In this document: positions 27,400 to 36,170 of the stretch, piece by piece | How the letters are laid out: the number at the start of each line of letters is the position of its first letter | Numbering within the stretch: position 1 is the stretch's first letter | Program-made: the position numbers and the translations under genes | Notes under the pieces: model-generated | Seen by the model: only the letters and a program-made list of their open reading frames with translations | Told to the model about the DNA's origin: nothing | Databases searched by the model: none | Assembly: GCA_023269825.1 (NCBI GenBank) | Contig: JAGDWI010000002.1 | Location: 120,616-184,615, forward strand | Direction: 5' to 3' | From: Desulfurococcaceae archaeon | Lineage (GTDB): Archaea; Thermoproteota; Thermoprotei_A; Sulfolobales; Desulfurococcaceae | Length of the DNA: 64,000 nucleotides

Positions 27400-28225
27400 T
27401 CTGCTCACCTCTAAGTATTTCAATGTATGATGGGTTATCTCTATCAACGAATTCCCCTGTTACGATCCCTTTATCCCAGTCTATTTCAGCTTCCTCTATG
27501 CTGGCTTTTGGTTTGTGCTTTACGCGTTTTTTAAGCTCATTGTACATTTCAACGGGGTTCCTTAACCCTATGTGTCTTCCATATACTTCGGGGCAAGCTG
27601 ATACTACCTCAATGAATCTAAATCCTTTTTTCCCCAACGCCTTGTAGAAGTATTGTTCAATGTAATGAGGTGTTGTTATACTTGCCCTTGCAACATAATT
27701 AGCGTTTAAAGATGTAACTAGTTTAACAGCGTTCATTGGGTACTCTGGGTTCCCGCGTGGAGTAGTTGTTGTTTTTACGCCTCGCGGTGTCGTAGGAGCT
27801 ACTTGGCCCCCAGTCATAGCGTACACGAAATTCGTGAACATCACTACAATTAAATCCACGTTGCGTCTTGCTGCATGTAACAAGTGGTTTCCACCAATTC
27901 CCGCGATATCGCCATCTCCTCCAACAACTATTGCTTTTAACTCCGGGTTTGCTAGCACTGCACCTATAGCGAAAGGTATAGCGCGTCCATGTATTACATG
28001 CGCAGAATCATAGTTCACGTAGAAAACCATTCTAGCACTGCATCCAATGCCACCAACCCAAAACACTTTATCTGGATCAATTGACCCCTCCTTTATCCTA
28101 CTATCTAGTGCTCTCAGCATGGAAGCTAATCCTATTCCTAAACCGCATCCAGGACAGTATAGTGTCGGTATTCTCTCTAAGCGTAAGTGTTTGTCAAGTG
28201 GGTGAATATACTGTGTTACAGCCAT
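27389..28225 (-). CDS. korB: 2-oxoacid:ferredoxin oxidoreductase, beta subunit (KorB-like)
   Basis: 278 residues, the thiamine-diphosphate subunit. Seen: LYCPGCGLGIG (cluster Cys), VFWVGGIGCSARM, and the ThDP/Mg motif VVGGDGDIAGIGGNHLLHAARRNVDLIVVMFTNFVYAMTGGQ. The T-GGQ-AP-T-P-G pattern is that of the 2-oxoglutarate type. The substrate may still be broad, as is usual for crenarchaeal OFORs. It overlaps korA by 10 nt. Confidence 0.88.
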   Translation of the reverse strand: MAVTQYIHPLDKHLRLERIPTLYCPGCGLGIGLASMLRALDSRIKEGSIDPDKVFWVGGIGCSARMVFYVNYDSAHVIHGRAIPFAIGAVLANPELKAIVVGGDGDIAGIGGNHLLHAARRNVDLIVVMFTNFVYAMTGGQVAPTTPRGVKTTTTPRGNPEYPMNAVKLVTSLNANYVARASITTPHYIEQYFYKALGKKGFRFIEVVSACPEVYGRHIGLRNPVEMYNELKKRVKHKPKASIEEAEIDWDKGIVTGEFVDRDNPSYIEILRGEQSEI

Positions 28226-29337
28226 GGTTCAATCGCCTCTGAGACTTCTCTGGGTGTGGGTAACTCTAAGCTGAGAACGGGTGAAGAGTAAACATCTCTA
28301 TCTTTGAATATTCTATCCATGTCGAAGTATATTTTACCAGTGTTGTTTTCAATAACAATAATTTTTCTGGCTCTACTACAATTCAGTATTTTCTCCTCGT
28401 TTAGTGGCCAAAGCGTTTTTAGTCTCAAGAACCCTATCTTGAGGCCCTTTCTCCTATAATCCACTGTTGCTAAGTACACGGATCTAGCGGTAGATCCATA
28501 TGAAACTAATAGTACTTCAGCGTCATCGCAATAACGAGTTTCTTGTTCATATATATAATTTATTCTCTTCAAGATTTTCAAGATTAATCTTTTAACTAGT
28601 GCTTTATACTCCGTGTTCATTGGAGCATAGAATCCTCTTTCATTGTGAGTTAGAGACTCTATGATTGTTTTATATCCATGACCAAGTATGGGCATTGGTG
28701 GTACAAGGTCGGAGTCAGGTTTATACGGGAATTTAGCTCTCTGCTTATCTATGGGTATTTTTCTACCGATTACTTCCACTTCGCCTGGTTCATAAATCAT
28801 GAGCGGCTCCCATAAGTGAGCTATCACAGCGTCACTTAGGAGAATAACAGGGGTTCTAAGTAACTCGGCGGTATTAAAAGCTTTAATGGTTAAATCATAT
28901 GCTTCTTGAACACTCCACGGTGCATAACATGGGATTAAGTAATCTCCGTGCGCAAACCACCTTGCTTGTAGCACATCTGATTGAGATGTTTTCGTTGGAA
29001 CACCTGTACTTGGGCCAGCACGCATAACGTTTACTACAACTATAGGTGTCTCCGTTATAACTGCTAGACCCATCGCTTCCGCCATAAGTGAGAAACCTGG
29101 ACCAGAGGTAGCTGTCATGGCTTTAAAGCCTGCCCAGGATGCTCCAATGATAGCGTTTATTGAGCCTATTTCATCCTCCATTTGTATAACTACTCCCCCG
29201 TGCTGAGGCAATTTCTCGGCGAGGTACTCCATGATCTCAGAACTAGGCGTTATAGGGTACCCTGCATAAAACTTTAAACCAGCGGTTAAAGCCCCCTCCG
29301 CTACAGCCATGTTTCCAGATGTAAATGTTTTCCTCAC
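28216..29337 (-). CDS. korA: 2-oxoacid:ferredoxin oxidoreductase, alpha subunit (KorA-like)
   Basis: 373 residues. GNMAVAEGALTAGLKFYAGYPITPSSEIME, ATSGPGFSLMAEAMG and GPSTGVPTKTSQSD are alpha-subunit motifs, and the SGVPT-K-TSQSD form is the KorA type. It binds substrate and, with beta, forms the active centre; CoA-dependent oxidative decarboxylation of a 2-oxoacid, most likely 2-oxoglutarate, reduces ferredoxin. It overlaps the ferredoxin-subunit gene by 4 nt. Confidence 0.9.
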   Translation of the reverse strand: MRKTFTSGNMAVAEGALTAGLKFYAGYPITPSSEIMEYLAEKLPQHGGVVIQMEDEIGSINAIIGASWAGFKAMTATSGPGFSLMAEAMGLAVITETPIVVVNVMRAGPSTGVPTKTSQSDVLQARWFAHGDYLIPCYAPWSVQEAYDLTIKAFNTAELLRTPVILLSDAVIAHLWEPLMIYEPGEVEVIGRKIPIDKQRAKFPYKPDSDLVPPMPILGHGYKTIIESLTHNERGFYAPMNTEYKALVKRLILKILKRINYIYEQETRYCDDAEVLLVSYGSTARSVYLATVDYRRKGLKIGFLRLKTLWPLNEEKILNCSRARKIIVIENNTGKIYFDMDRIFKDRDVYSSPVLSLELPTPREVSEAIEPWL

Positions 29338-29600
29338 GGTTGTTCCACCTTTTCAACAAATATAGCGAAATCAGGGCAGTTATATTCGCATAATTTGCAA
29401 CCAATGCACTTATCTATGTTGAGGGGTTCAGGTGGTCTATAACCATGTTTATTTATCATATTTGAAATCGATAAAACCTTTGTTGGGCAAACAGCTATGC
29501 ATATACCGCACTCCTTACACCTGTCTACTATTACCGTGACTGTGAATTTACTGCTGGTTCTCCTTAGTAGATTTAATTGCGTTGACTCAGGGTAATGCAA
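29334..29600 (-). CDS. korD: 2-oxoacid:ferredoxin oxidoreductase, delta (ferredoxin) subunit (KorD-like)
   Basis: 88 residues with two [4Fe-4S] sites: CKECGICIAVCP and CIGCKLCEYNCP. It passes electrons from the ThDP/cluster centre to free ferredoxin. It is the first gene of the korDABC run, starting at TTG 29600. The N-terminal 15 residues are poorly conserved, so a shorter protein is possible. Confidence 0.85.
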   Translation of the reverse strand: MHYPESTQLNLLRRTSSKFTVTVIVDRCKECGICIAVCPTKVLSISNMINKHGYRPPEPLNIDKCIGCKLCEYNCPDFAIFVEKVEQP

Positions 29601-29735
29601 TGAAAAATCACCACAAACAATATATATCTAGGATGCTGAGGTTTTTAACATACTTACTGGTATAAACAATAACTACCCGTATGTTTCAACTACTTGTTCT
29701 ATTGGACTTCACGTTTTTTCAATTGTCTAGTGAAT

Positions 29736-29745
29736 GTATATAAAC
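29736..29745 (+). promoter_or_regulatory. TATA box of the por operon
   Basis: GTATATAAAC, 38-47 nt before the porG start in the divergent kor/por intergenic region. It suits a transcription start near 29766, just ahead of the GGTGA ribosome site. Confidence 0.5.
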
Positions 29746-29782
29746 CTAGCTCCATGATAGTATTTACCGGTGAACCTAGTTG

Positions 29783-30334
29783 ATGATTGAGGTAAGATGG
29801 CATAGTCGGGGAGGGCAAGGAGGATGGACAGCTAGTAATTTAACAGCTATGGCTGCATCATATGAGGGGAAATATGTTCAAAGTTTCCCAGCATTTGGTC
29901 CAGAGAGATCAGGAGCACCCATACTCGCTTTCACCAGGATAAGCGATGAACCAATAGAATTACACAGCATGATATATAATCCAGATATAGTCGTAGTATT
30001 GGATTACACGTTATTATCCCCTGGAATCGTAAGCGGGCTCAAACCGGGTGGAACAATAATAACCAACTTCGCTGGCGACGTTAACCAGGTCTTGAAGACG
30101 TTGAACGTTAAAACCGGGGACTATAAATTAGTCTTAATACCTGCTTCCAAACTAGCTCTCGAAATACTGAAATCCAAGATAACTAACACGGCGATGCTCG
30201 CCGGCTTAGTTAAATGTGGAGTTGTTAAATTTGAGAGCGTTGAAAAATCTATAAGAGAGAGATTTAGTGGCCCCGTCGCTGAGAAGAACATTTTATTAGT
30301 TAAGAAAGCTCTTGAAGAATCCATAGAGGTGTAA
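29783..30334 (+). CDS. porG: Pyruvate:ferredoxin oxidoreductase, gamma subunit
   Basis: 183 residues: IEVRWHSRGGQGGWTASNLTAMAA and PAFGPERSGAPILAFTRISD, the standard PorG opening. It is the first gene of a porG-D-A-B run as in Thermococcales. I prefer ATG 29783, 10 nt after GGTGA; TTG 29780 would add a single residue. Confidence 0.9.
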   Translation: MIEVRWHSRGGQGGWTASNLTAMAASYEGKYVQSFPAFGPERSGAPILAFTRISDEPIELHSMIYNPDIVVVLDYTLLSPGIVSGLKPGGTIITNFAGDVNQVLKTLNVKTGDYKLVLIPASKLALEILKSKITNTAMLAGLVKCGVVKFESVEKSIRERFSGPVAEKNILLVKKALEESIEV

Positions 30335-30336
30335 TT

Positions 30337-30615
30337 ATGAGTAGTCTTAAATCATGGAAAGAAATACCGATGGGAGGCGTTGCGTACAGGTTATCAACTG
30401 ATGTTAAAACAGGAGATTGGAGAGCACTTAAGCCCGTCATAGATCAGAATAAGTGCACAAAGTGCATGATTTGCTGGTTATTCTGCCCAGACATGTCGAT
30501 AATATGGGATGGTGAAAAAGTATACGTTAACTATGATTACTGTAAAGGCTGTGGTATTTGTGCTAATGAATGCCCAGTTAAAGCAATAAGTATGGTTCCG
30601 GAGTTAGGTGAGTAG
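30337..30615 (+). CDS. porD: Pyruvate:ferredoxin oxidoreductase, delta (ferredoxin) subunit
   Basis: 92 residues. Two [4Fe-4S] motifs (CTKCMICWLFCP and CKGCGICANECP) follow the PorD-specific N-terminal part WKEIPMGGVAYRLSTDVKTGDWRALKPV. It carries electrons between the PorB centre and ferredoxin. Two nucleotides separate it from porG, and it overlaps porA by 8 nt. Confidence 0.93.
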   Translation: MSSLKSWKEIPMGGVAYRLSTDVKTGDWRALKPVIDQNKCTKCMICWLFCPDMSIIWDGEKVYVNYDYCKGCGICANECPVKAISMVPELGE

Positions 30616-31882
30616 GTTGAGTGAACTAGAGCTTGTTCCCAAGTATCCGCGTGAAAAACAGACGATGATCAACGTTAACGGTGATGAAGCAATTGCGTAT
30701 GCTGTTAAACAAAGCTACGTTGACGTGGTTGCAGCGTACCCGATTACCCCGCAGACAATTATTGTGGAGAAGTTCTCAGAGTTCGTTGCTAATGGGGAAA
30801 CTCACACAGAGTTCGTTGCAGTAGAATCAGAGCACTCAGCTATGAGTGCATGTGTAGGTGCAGCTGCATCCGGCGCTAGGGCATTCACAGCAACGTCCTC
30901 CCAGGGATTAGCTTTAATGGTTGAAGTACTGTACATAGCTTCTGGTTTAAGGTTACCAATGGTCCTCGCGGTTGTTAATAGAGCTTTATCAGCGCCGATT
31001 AACATACACAATGATCACTCGGATGCGTACTTGATGAGGGATGCTGGGTGGATTATGCTGTTCGCTGAAAACGTTCAAGAAGCCTATGATACCACGATAC
31101 AAGCATTCAAGATATCTGAACACCCTGATGTACAATTACCTGCATCAGTTCACATTGATGGATTCTTCCTAAGCCACACACTGGAGAACATTTATACGCT
31201 ACCCGATGAAGCAGTGTATGATTTCCTGGGCGGCCCCAGGAAGATCGCTAAAGTTAGAGTTGATTACTTCGACGAGGAAGTAAACTATGCTTTAGACCCA
31301 GCTAGGCCATTATCCATAGGGAACTTAGCACTCTACGATTACTACTTTGAAATAAAAGTACCTCAAGTACTATCAATGAGGAAAGCTGAAGAAGTCATTA
31401 AAGAAGTAAACGAGGAGTGGTATAAGCTAACTGGTAGAAAGTACGGTAATGGACTCGTGGATCCATTCATGGTTGAAGATGCAGACATTGTGATTATCGC
31501 TATGGGTAGTAGTGCTGGAACAGTGCGAAGTGTTGTTAAGAAATACCGTGAAAAAGGCGTAAAAGTAGGATTACTGAGAATAAGGTCGTTTAGGCCTTTC
31601 CCACATAAAGACATTGTGGAATTACTGAGTGGATCTAAACTAGTCGCAGTCATGGATAAAGGAATAGGCCCAGGTCAATACGGTGCACTATACTTAGATG
31701 TAGCGGCTTCACTATATCATAGTAAAAGCAAACCCATTCTAGTTGACTACGTTTACGGCCTAGGGGGGAGGGATTTGTCGCCGGAAATGGTTGAACAAAT
31801 GATCAATAATTTACTAAAAGACCTCGAGAAAGGTTACATCCTAGAAGAAGAGAGATTAAGATTCCTCGGGGTGAGGGGCTAA
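30608..31882 (+). CDS. porA: Pyruvate:ferredoxin oxidoreductase, alpha subunit
   Basis: 424 residues. NGDEAIAYAVKQSYVDVVAAYPITPQTIIVE, FVAVESEHSAMSACVGAAASGARAFTATSSQGL, and a C-terminal transketolase-like domain with GSSAGTVRSVV and GLLRIRSFRPFP are typical of PorA. The YPITPQT form marks the pyruvate/valine type rather than KorA's YPITPSS. Start is GTG 30608, or TTG 30617, which has GGTGAG just before it. Confidence 0.92.
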   Translation: MSRLSELELVPKYPREKQTMINVNGDEAIAYAVKQSYVDVVAAYPITPQTIIVEKFSEFVANGETHTEFVAVESEHSAMSACVGAAASGARAFTATSSQGLALMVEVLYIASGLRLPMVLAVVNRALSAPINIHNDHSDAYLMRDAGWIMLFAENVQEAYDTTIQAFKISEHPDVQLPASVHIDGFFLSHTLENIYTLPDEAVYDFLGGPRKIAKVRVDYFDEEVNYALDPARPLSIGNLALYDYYFEIKVPQVLSMRKAEEVIKEVNEEWYKLTGRKYGNGLVDPFMVEDADIVIIAMGSSAGTVRSVVKKYREKGVKVGLLRIRSFRPFPHKDIVELLSGSKLVAVMDKGIGPGQYGALYLDVAASLYHSKSKPILVDYVYGLGGRDLSPEMVEQMINNLLKDLEKGYILEEERLRFLGVRG

Positions 31883-32940
31883 TGGTAGTTAAAACTCTAC
31901 CTGAAATACAGGTTAAGAAAGGTGAACCCCCATACAAGATCTGGATATTTGAACCAGGGGAGAAAAAAGAGCTTCCATTAATCTTCAATCTCAGGCAACT
32001 AGCAGAACAGAGAAGGCCTGCTCTGTTACCAGGGCATAGAATGTGTGCTGGGTGCGCGGCACCGATAGTCGTTAAATTAGCTAGCTTCGCGTTTAGAGGA
32101 CCAACAATAGTAGTTACTGCAACAGGGTGTCTTGAAGTATCAACAACTATTTACCCATATACCAGTTGGGCACTGCCATGGATACATAACGCTTTCGAGA
32201 ACGCGGCCGCAACAGCTAGTGGTATTGAAGCAGCCATAAAAGCCATGAAGAAAACTGGTAGATTAAAGTACGAGAATGTAGATGTAGTAGTGTTCGCTGG
32301 TGACGGCGGAACATACGATATCGGTTTCCAAGCATTAAGTGGAATGGCTGAAAGAGGACACGATGTTCTCTACATACTCTATGATAACGAAGCATACATG
32401 AATACAGGCATTCAGAGATCAGGCGGAACACCTAAGTACGCGTGGACGACGACTTCACCGGTTGGAAGAGTTATACCTGGTAAATCAGAGAATAAGAAAC
32501 CAATTGCCGATATAATGGTTGCTCACAGGATACCATATGTAGCTACAGCTACACCAGCTCACTGGATGGATTTAGTTAAGAAAGTTAGGAAAGGAATAGA
32601 GGTTAACGGGCCAGCATTCATACATGCACTTAGTAGTTGCGATCGTGGATGGAGACACGAGGAATCGATATCAGTAGAAGTACTGAGAAGAGCTGTGGAT
32701 ACATGCTACTTCCCGCTATGGGAGTGGAGCCCCGAGACAGGATACTTGTTAACAGATAGGAGCCTAGTGATAGCTAGAAACCCGAGTTTAAAGCAACCTA
32801 TTGAGAAATTCCTTGAGGTACAGGGTAGATTCAGGCACTTACTGAGACCCGAGAACAAGGAGCTCGTTAAGCAGTTACAAGAATACGTTGACGCAACGTG
32901 GAATGATCTATTGAAGAGAGCCAGTAATGCTCCACGGTAA
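31882..32940 (+). CDS. porB: Pyruvate:ferredoxin oxidoreductase, beta subunit
   Basis: 352 residues. HRMCAGCAAPIVVKL (cluster Cys), VVTATGCLEVST, the ThDP motif FAGDGGTYDIGFQALSGMAERGHDVLYILYDNEAYMNTG, and ALSSCDRGWR with the extra cluster Cys match PorB. It makes acetyl-CoA and CO2 from pyruvate. Its ATG shares the last base of the porA stop codon (A of TAA), so translation is coupled. Confidence 0.93.
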   Translation: MVVKTLPEIQVKKGEPPYKIWIFEPGEKKELPLIFNLRQLAEQRRPALLPGHRMCAGCAAPIVVKLASFAFRGPTIVVTATGCLEVSTTIYPYTSWALPWIHNAFENAAATASGIEAAIKAMKKTGRLKYENVDVVVFAGDGGTYDIGFQALSGMAERGHDVLYILYDNEAYMNTGIQRSGGTPKYAWTTTSPVGRVIPGKSENKKPIADIMVAHRIPYVATATPAHWMDLVKKVRKGIEVNGPAFIHALSSCDRGWRHEESISVEVLRRAVDTCYFPLWEWSPETGYLLTDRSLVIARNPSLKQPIEKFLEVQGRFRHLLRPENKELVKQLQEYVDATWNDLLKRASNAPR

Positions 32941-32946
32941 ATTGAT

Positions 32947-33438
32947 TTGAATGATTTATGCACAATATTCCAACACTCTTTTTTGATACTTGGAGTCGGC
33001 TCTCCTCTCAGGCAAGATGACCAACTTGGATTAATAGTGTGCGATGAGTTAAACAAGAATGGAGTATTCTGCGTGAAATGCGAGTATGGTGTAGAGAATT
33101 GTTTAGATGAAATAATGAAGTATAAACCGAGAAACCTCATAGTAGTAGATGCTGTTTTATATAGGAACGGGAAACCAGGTGAAATAGTACTTGTAGGTGA
33201 GGAATCATTGGATACTGTTGCTTCACTTATATCTTCGCATTACATATCGTTTAAATACATAGTGGATATCCTTAAGAACATGGAATTCGTGGAAAAAGTA
33301 TTCGTTATAGGAGTATACCCTAAGATCCTTGGTATTGGTTTAGAGTTATCTAGTGAAGTGGAATCAGCTATCGTGGAGTTAACTCATCGAATAAAGAATT
33401 GCGTTATGAAAATAGGAGAAGCGGAGAAAAAGGCGTGA
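32947..33438 (+). CDS. Hydrogenase maturation protease family (HycI/HyaD-like)
   Basis: 163 residues. GVGSPLRQDDQLGLIVCDEL is the GxGNxLxxDDxxG opening of the M52 family, and VVDAVLYRNGKPGEIV supplies the second conserved Asp. Members trim the C-terminus of [NiFe]-hydrogenase large subunits after nickel insertion. No hydrogenase genes are in this window. It lies 6 nt after porB on the same strand, so it is probably co-transcribed with por. The 3' end overlaps the convergent geranylgeranyl reductase gene by 35 nt. Start TTG 32947. Confidence 0.8.
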   Translation: MNDLCTIFQHSFLILGVGSPLRQDDQLGLIVCDELNKNGVFCVKCEYGVENCLDEIMKYKPRNLIVVDAVLYRNGKPGEIVLVGEESLDTVASLISSHYISFKYIVDILKNMEFVEKVFVIGVYPKILGIGLELSSEVESAIVELTHRIKNCVMKIGEAEKKA

Positions 33439-34486
33439 AAACCAGAGCTTTAAACAAGATCTTGTAGTGCTCGTCGAAATCGTTGAGTGATAAGAAACTC
33501 AACTTGTTTAACTTACTGATTAGTTGGACTGGTAAGTAATATCTCATTTTCTTAAAGAAGTTCACTAGTAAACGCTCAAGAGAATTCTTCACATAGTATG
33601 TTCTCATATATATGTAGCTATAGGGAATTAGATCATCTCTATCCACGTATTCACCTAGTATTGGTGACAACCTGAAAATATAGTAAAGTCCTCCTCCCGT
33701 GTATGGTTTAATCAATGGAACAGAATCACCGTGGAAAACAATTTTGCCATGTAAAACAGGGTTTTTCAATGGATGATGAACCGGGATTAATCCTCCATAC
33801 CTCTCTTTTACGCCCACTAACTTCAGGTCAGTGTTCTCCTCTATGAGTTTATATAACACTTTCTCCATTGGTTTACTCGATGCATATCCCACTTGTGCTT
33901 CTTCATCGTTTAGAGGTATAATCCAGGCAAAGAACTCGGGGTTAATATTCGAGTATATTATCGTTAAGGTTTTTTCCTCGATGTTTTTTGCTTCAACAAT
34001 TAATTGTAAACCATGCAGGTATCTAGGCGTGTCTCCTACTAGGAAGCGGCGAAATAAGCTATTAGCGCCGTCAGCCACTATTAATGTCGTGAAATCGATC
34101 ACGGTGTTTTTTGCTTTAACACTGGACTTGTTTACAGGAGTAGCTTTCGCTCTATATATTATCTCGTGACCGCGGGATTCTACTTTAGTAGCTAATGTTT
34201 CCTCTAGGAGAGGTCTATTCACGTGAAAAGCGAATGGTTTCTTGAAATTTAACTCTATTTTCCCAGTTGGAGTTATAAATAATGTTTTCTCATAGTACGC
34301 ATCTACTATTTTAGGATGAAGCTTCGAGATCTCCCTTGCTACTAAGGATCCCACTATTCCTGAACAGTGTTTCGGTGAACCTACTTCCCCGTGCTCTTCT
34401 AGTATTGTTACTTTTCTAGTATCTATATGTAGTGCCGTGTATAATCCAGCTGGTCCAGCGCCGACAACTACTACGTCTTTCCTCAT
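33404..34486 (-). CDS. Geranylgeranyl reductase family FAD-dependent oxidoreductase
   Basis: 360 residues. DVVVVGAGPAGLYTALHI is the FAD dinucleotide fold, followed by EEHGEVGSPKHCSGIVG (the GGR-specific CxG motif) and a second FAD motif around GDSVPLIKPYTGGGLYYIF. Family members saturate the isoprenoid chains of archaeal membrane lipids, on the cytoplasmic face of the membrane. It starts 4 nt inside the end of the SpeD-like gene (overlapping stop/start), so the two are one transcript although functionally unrelated. Confidence 0.85.
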   Translation of the reverse strand: MRKDVVVVGAGPAGLYTALHIDTRKVTILEEHGEVGSPKHCSGIVGSLVAREISKLHPKIVDAYYEKTLFITPTGKIELNFKKPFAFHVNRPLLEETLATKVESRGHEIIYRAKATPVNKSSVKAKNTVIDFTTLIVADGANSLFRRFLVGDTPRYLHGLQLIVEAKNIEEKTLTIIYSNINPEFFAWIIPLNDEEAQVGYASSKPMEKVLYKLIEENTDLKLVGVKERYGGLIPVHHPLKNPVLHGKIVFHGDSVPLIKPYTGGGLYYIFRLSPILGEYVDRDDLIPYSYIYMRTYYVKNSLERLLVNFFKKMRYYLPVQLISKLNKLSFLSLNDFDEHYKILFKALVFTPFSPLLLFS

Positions 34487-34860
34487 TCCAGCTCCTCATA
34501 GTCTCTACTAGAGTACTTTATAGTATACTTCTCGGCTTTCAACGCTTCCACTATATACTCGAATGATTTAAACGGGTTGCCTTTTTCCCCGCAGGTGTAT
34601 ACATCCACTGTGGCGAACCTATATTCTGGCCATGTATGTATACTTATATGGCTTTCAAGAATAACCGCTATAACGCTTACACCAGGGTGGATTTTCCAGG
34701 TTTTAACATCTAGTAGCGTGAAACCACCGATATTAACAGCTTCTCTTACAACATTGGCAAGGTATTCTTCGTTCATTAGTAAGTTGGCATCGCATCCATA
34801 TAGTTCACCGTAAACGTGTTTCCCGATGACTCTTCTTTTTTCACGTGTAAGCACCTGCAT
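34483..34860 (-). CDS. speD: S-adenosylmethionine decarboxylase proenzyme family (SpeD or archaeal arginine decarboxylase)
   Basis: 125 residues. The self-cleavage site is ILESHISIHTWPEY, with the serine (about S70) that becomes the pyruvoyl group; the motif YGCDANLL and VDVYTCG (active-site Cys) are intact. It makes decarboxylated SAM for polyamines. Crenarchaea have a paralogue converted to arginine decarboxylase, and the two cannot be separated by eye. ATG 34860 has AGGTGATT just before it; the GTG nine bases earlier is less likely. Confidence 0.85.
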   Translation of the reverse strand: MQVLTREKRRVIGKHVYGELYGCDANLLMNEEYLANVVREAVNIGGFTLLDVKTWKIHPGVSVIAVILESHISIHTWPEYRFATVDVYTCGEKGNPFKSFEYIVEALKAEKYTIKYSSRDYEELE

Positions 34861-35055
34861 CTCAATCACCTGTAATTAATTCCCCCTAGGAATCTTATAA
34901 ATTTAATCCCCCTCCCTATACGCAGTACATATAGCACTGTATTAAATTAGATCAATTTGCATGTATATTTTTAAGTGTCCAAGTAGCAGAATCTAGGAGT
35001 TATTTTTAATTGAAAAGGGAGGTTATAAAAAATATTAGTAAGGGAGGGGGGTTTA

Positions 35056-35778
35056 CTAACTTTGTTCTCCCCCCTCGCCTTCTAATTCAGGAATTCTTTC
35101 AATAGGTTTAGCTTCAACTTTAACTCTAATAGCGTTTATTACTTTGAGTGCTTCTTCGTGAGATACGTGTTTAGCTACTTGCATTATTCTACCTAGTTGC
35201 TCCGTTAAAACATCCTCAATGCTTCTTCCAGCTAATTCCAGTTTTGTTTTCTCGAAGACAGCTGATGTAGGCTCTATTACTGCTGCTATTTTGAGAACAG
35301 CGTTGTTTTCATCTATGGGTAAAACAACAGCCGCTCCAACTTCTTTTTCATCTATCTTGATCCCGTACACTAAGTCGCCGTCGAATGTCTCACCTAGTTT
35401 ACTAATAGAGTATCTTACAGCTTTAAGAGCTAGTTCTGGTGCTTTTAATATAAAATTTTTTAGTGTGCTCTCATATGATTCAGGCGGGATCCGCTTATAG
35501 ACTTCTATTTTCAACGTATCCCATTTCCATATTATTGCTTTACTTGCTTCATCTACATCGTAATTTATTGTGATCCTAACAACATCCAGTTTATCTACTT
35601 TCAACTCCTCAACTAGGAGAGTGAATAGAGCTCTATTGAGTAAAGCCGCGTAGTACGCTACTTTACCCGCAAACTCCTTGTCTTGTTTAACATAGTCTTT
35701 TAGTTGAGCGAAAAGTGTTCTCCTTAATTTAACCGCGTACCCAGCGCTGAGAACGAAACCGGATCTCAGAGTGGGCAT
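35056..35778 (-). CDS. Crenarchaeal hypothetical, DUF2258-like
   Basis: 240 residues, mixed alpha/beta, soluble. It opens MPTLRSGFVLSAGYAVKLRRTLFAQL and closes with an acidic tail (PELEGEGGEQ). I believe it belongs to DUF2258, restricted to crenarchaea, without a known function. Length and start (conserved short N-terminus) suit the family. It is monocistronic, between the speD region and tRNA-Glu. Confidence 0.65.
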   Translation of the reverse strand: MPTLRSGFVLSAGYAVKLRRTLFAQLKDYVKQDKEFAGKVAYYAALLNRALFTLLVEELKVDKLDVVRITINYDVDEASKAIIWKWDTLKIEVYKRIPPESYESTLKNFILKAPELALKAVRYSISKLGETFDGDLVYGIKIDEKEVGAAVVLPIDENNAVLKIAAVIEPTSAVFEKTKLELAGRSIEDVLTEQLGRIMQVAKHVSHEEALKVINAIRVKVEAKPIERIPELEGEGGEQS

Positions 35779-35884
35779 TTATCCCCCCATTTATACATGA
35801 GAAAATAGAATAATATATAGTTTCACAAGTAAAACACGCAATGAAATCCTAGGTAAAACCCTGTAACTGAGTGAAATAATTAAA

Positions 35885-35892
35885 CTTATAAG
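35885..35892 (+). promoter_or_regulatory. TATA box of tRNA-Glu
   Basis: CTTATAAG, 29 nt before the tRNA-Glu 5' end. Confidence 0.5.
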
Positions 35893-35920
35893 GGGTCCCA
35901 ATAGCTAAATCTTATAGGAT

Positions 35921-36019
35921 GCCGCCGTAGTATAGCCCGGTCAAGTATGCGGGCCTTTCGAGCCCCATTTAAGGGGGTGTGGAGAGCCCGTGACCCGGGT
36001 TCAAATCCCGGCGGCGGCA
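35921..36019 (+). tRNA. tRNA-Glu(UUC) with a 24-nt intron
   Basis: Acceptor GCCGCCG/CGGCGGC, anticodon stem CGGGC/GCCCG with loop CTTTCGA (anticodon TTC), T arm CCGGG TTCAAAT CCCGG, discriminator A and no CCA. The exons join only if a 24-base intron is removed at 35961-35984, after position 37, the canonical archaeal site. The exact splice point can shift by a base or two because the flanks repeat AG. Intron removal would need the bulge-helix-bulge tRNA endonuclease. Confidence 0.93.
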
Positions 36020-36119
36020 TTTAAATAGGGAACTTAGAGTAAGCATTAAGCGTGAAACCTACTCCAATATAATTGTTCTCATTCCACATATTCTAGGAAA
36101 GGTCTGACATTAGAAAAAA

Positions 36120-36127
36120 TTTATATA
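36120..36127 (+). promoter_or_regulatory. TATA box of the glycerol facilitator gene
   Basis: TTTATATA, 44-51 nt before the ATG. A strong AGGAGGT ribosome site is at 36157-36163. Confidence 0.55.
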
Positions 36128-36170
36128 CCCCGCCCCTACGTATATATAGTACTTGTAGGAGGTTGTAGCT

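Noticed and set aside
27400..27447. Longer korC start
   Set aside because: Would overlap korB by 59 nt and lacks a ribosome site, whereas GTG 27399 has GAGGTG at the right distance.
35041..35100. G-run near the DUF2258-like stop as a structured RNA
   Set aside because: It is the acidic glycine-rich C-terminal tail (GEGGEQS) of the coding region plus a few bases; no stem partner found.
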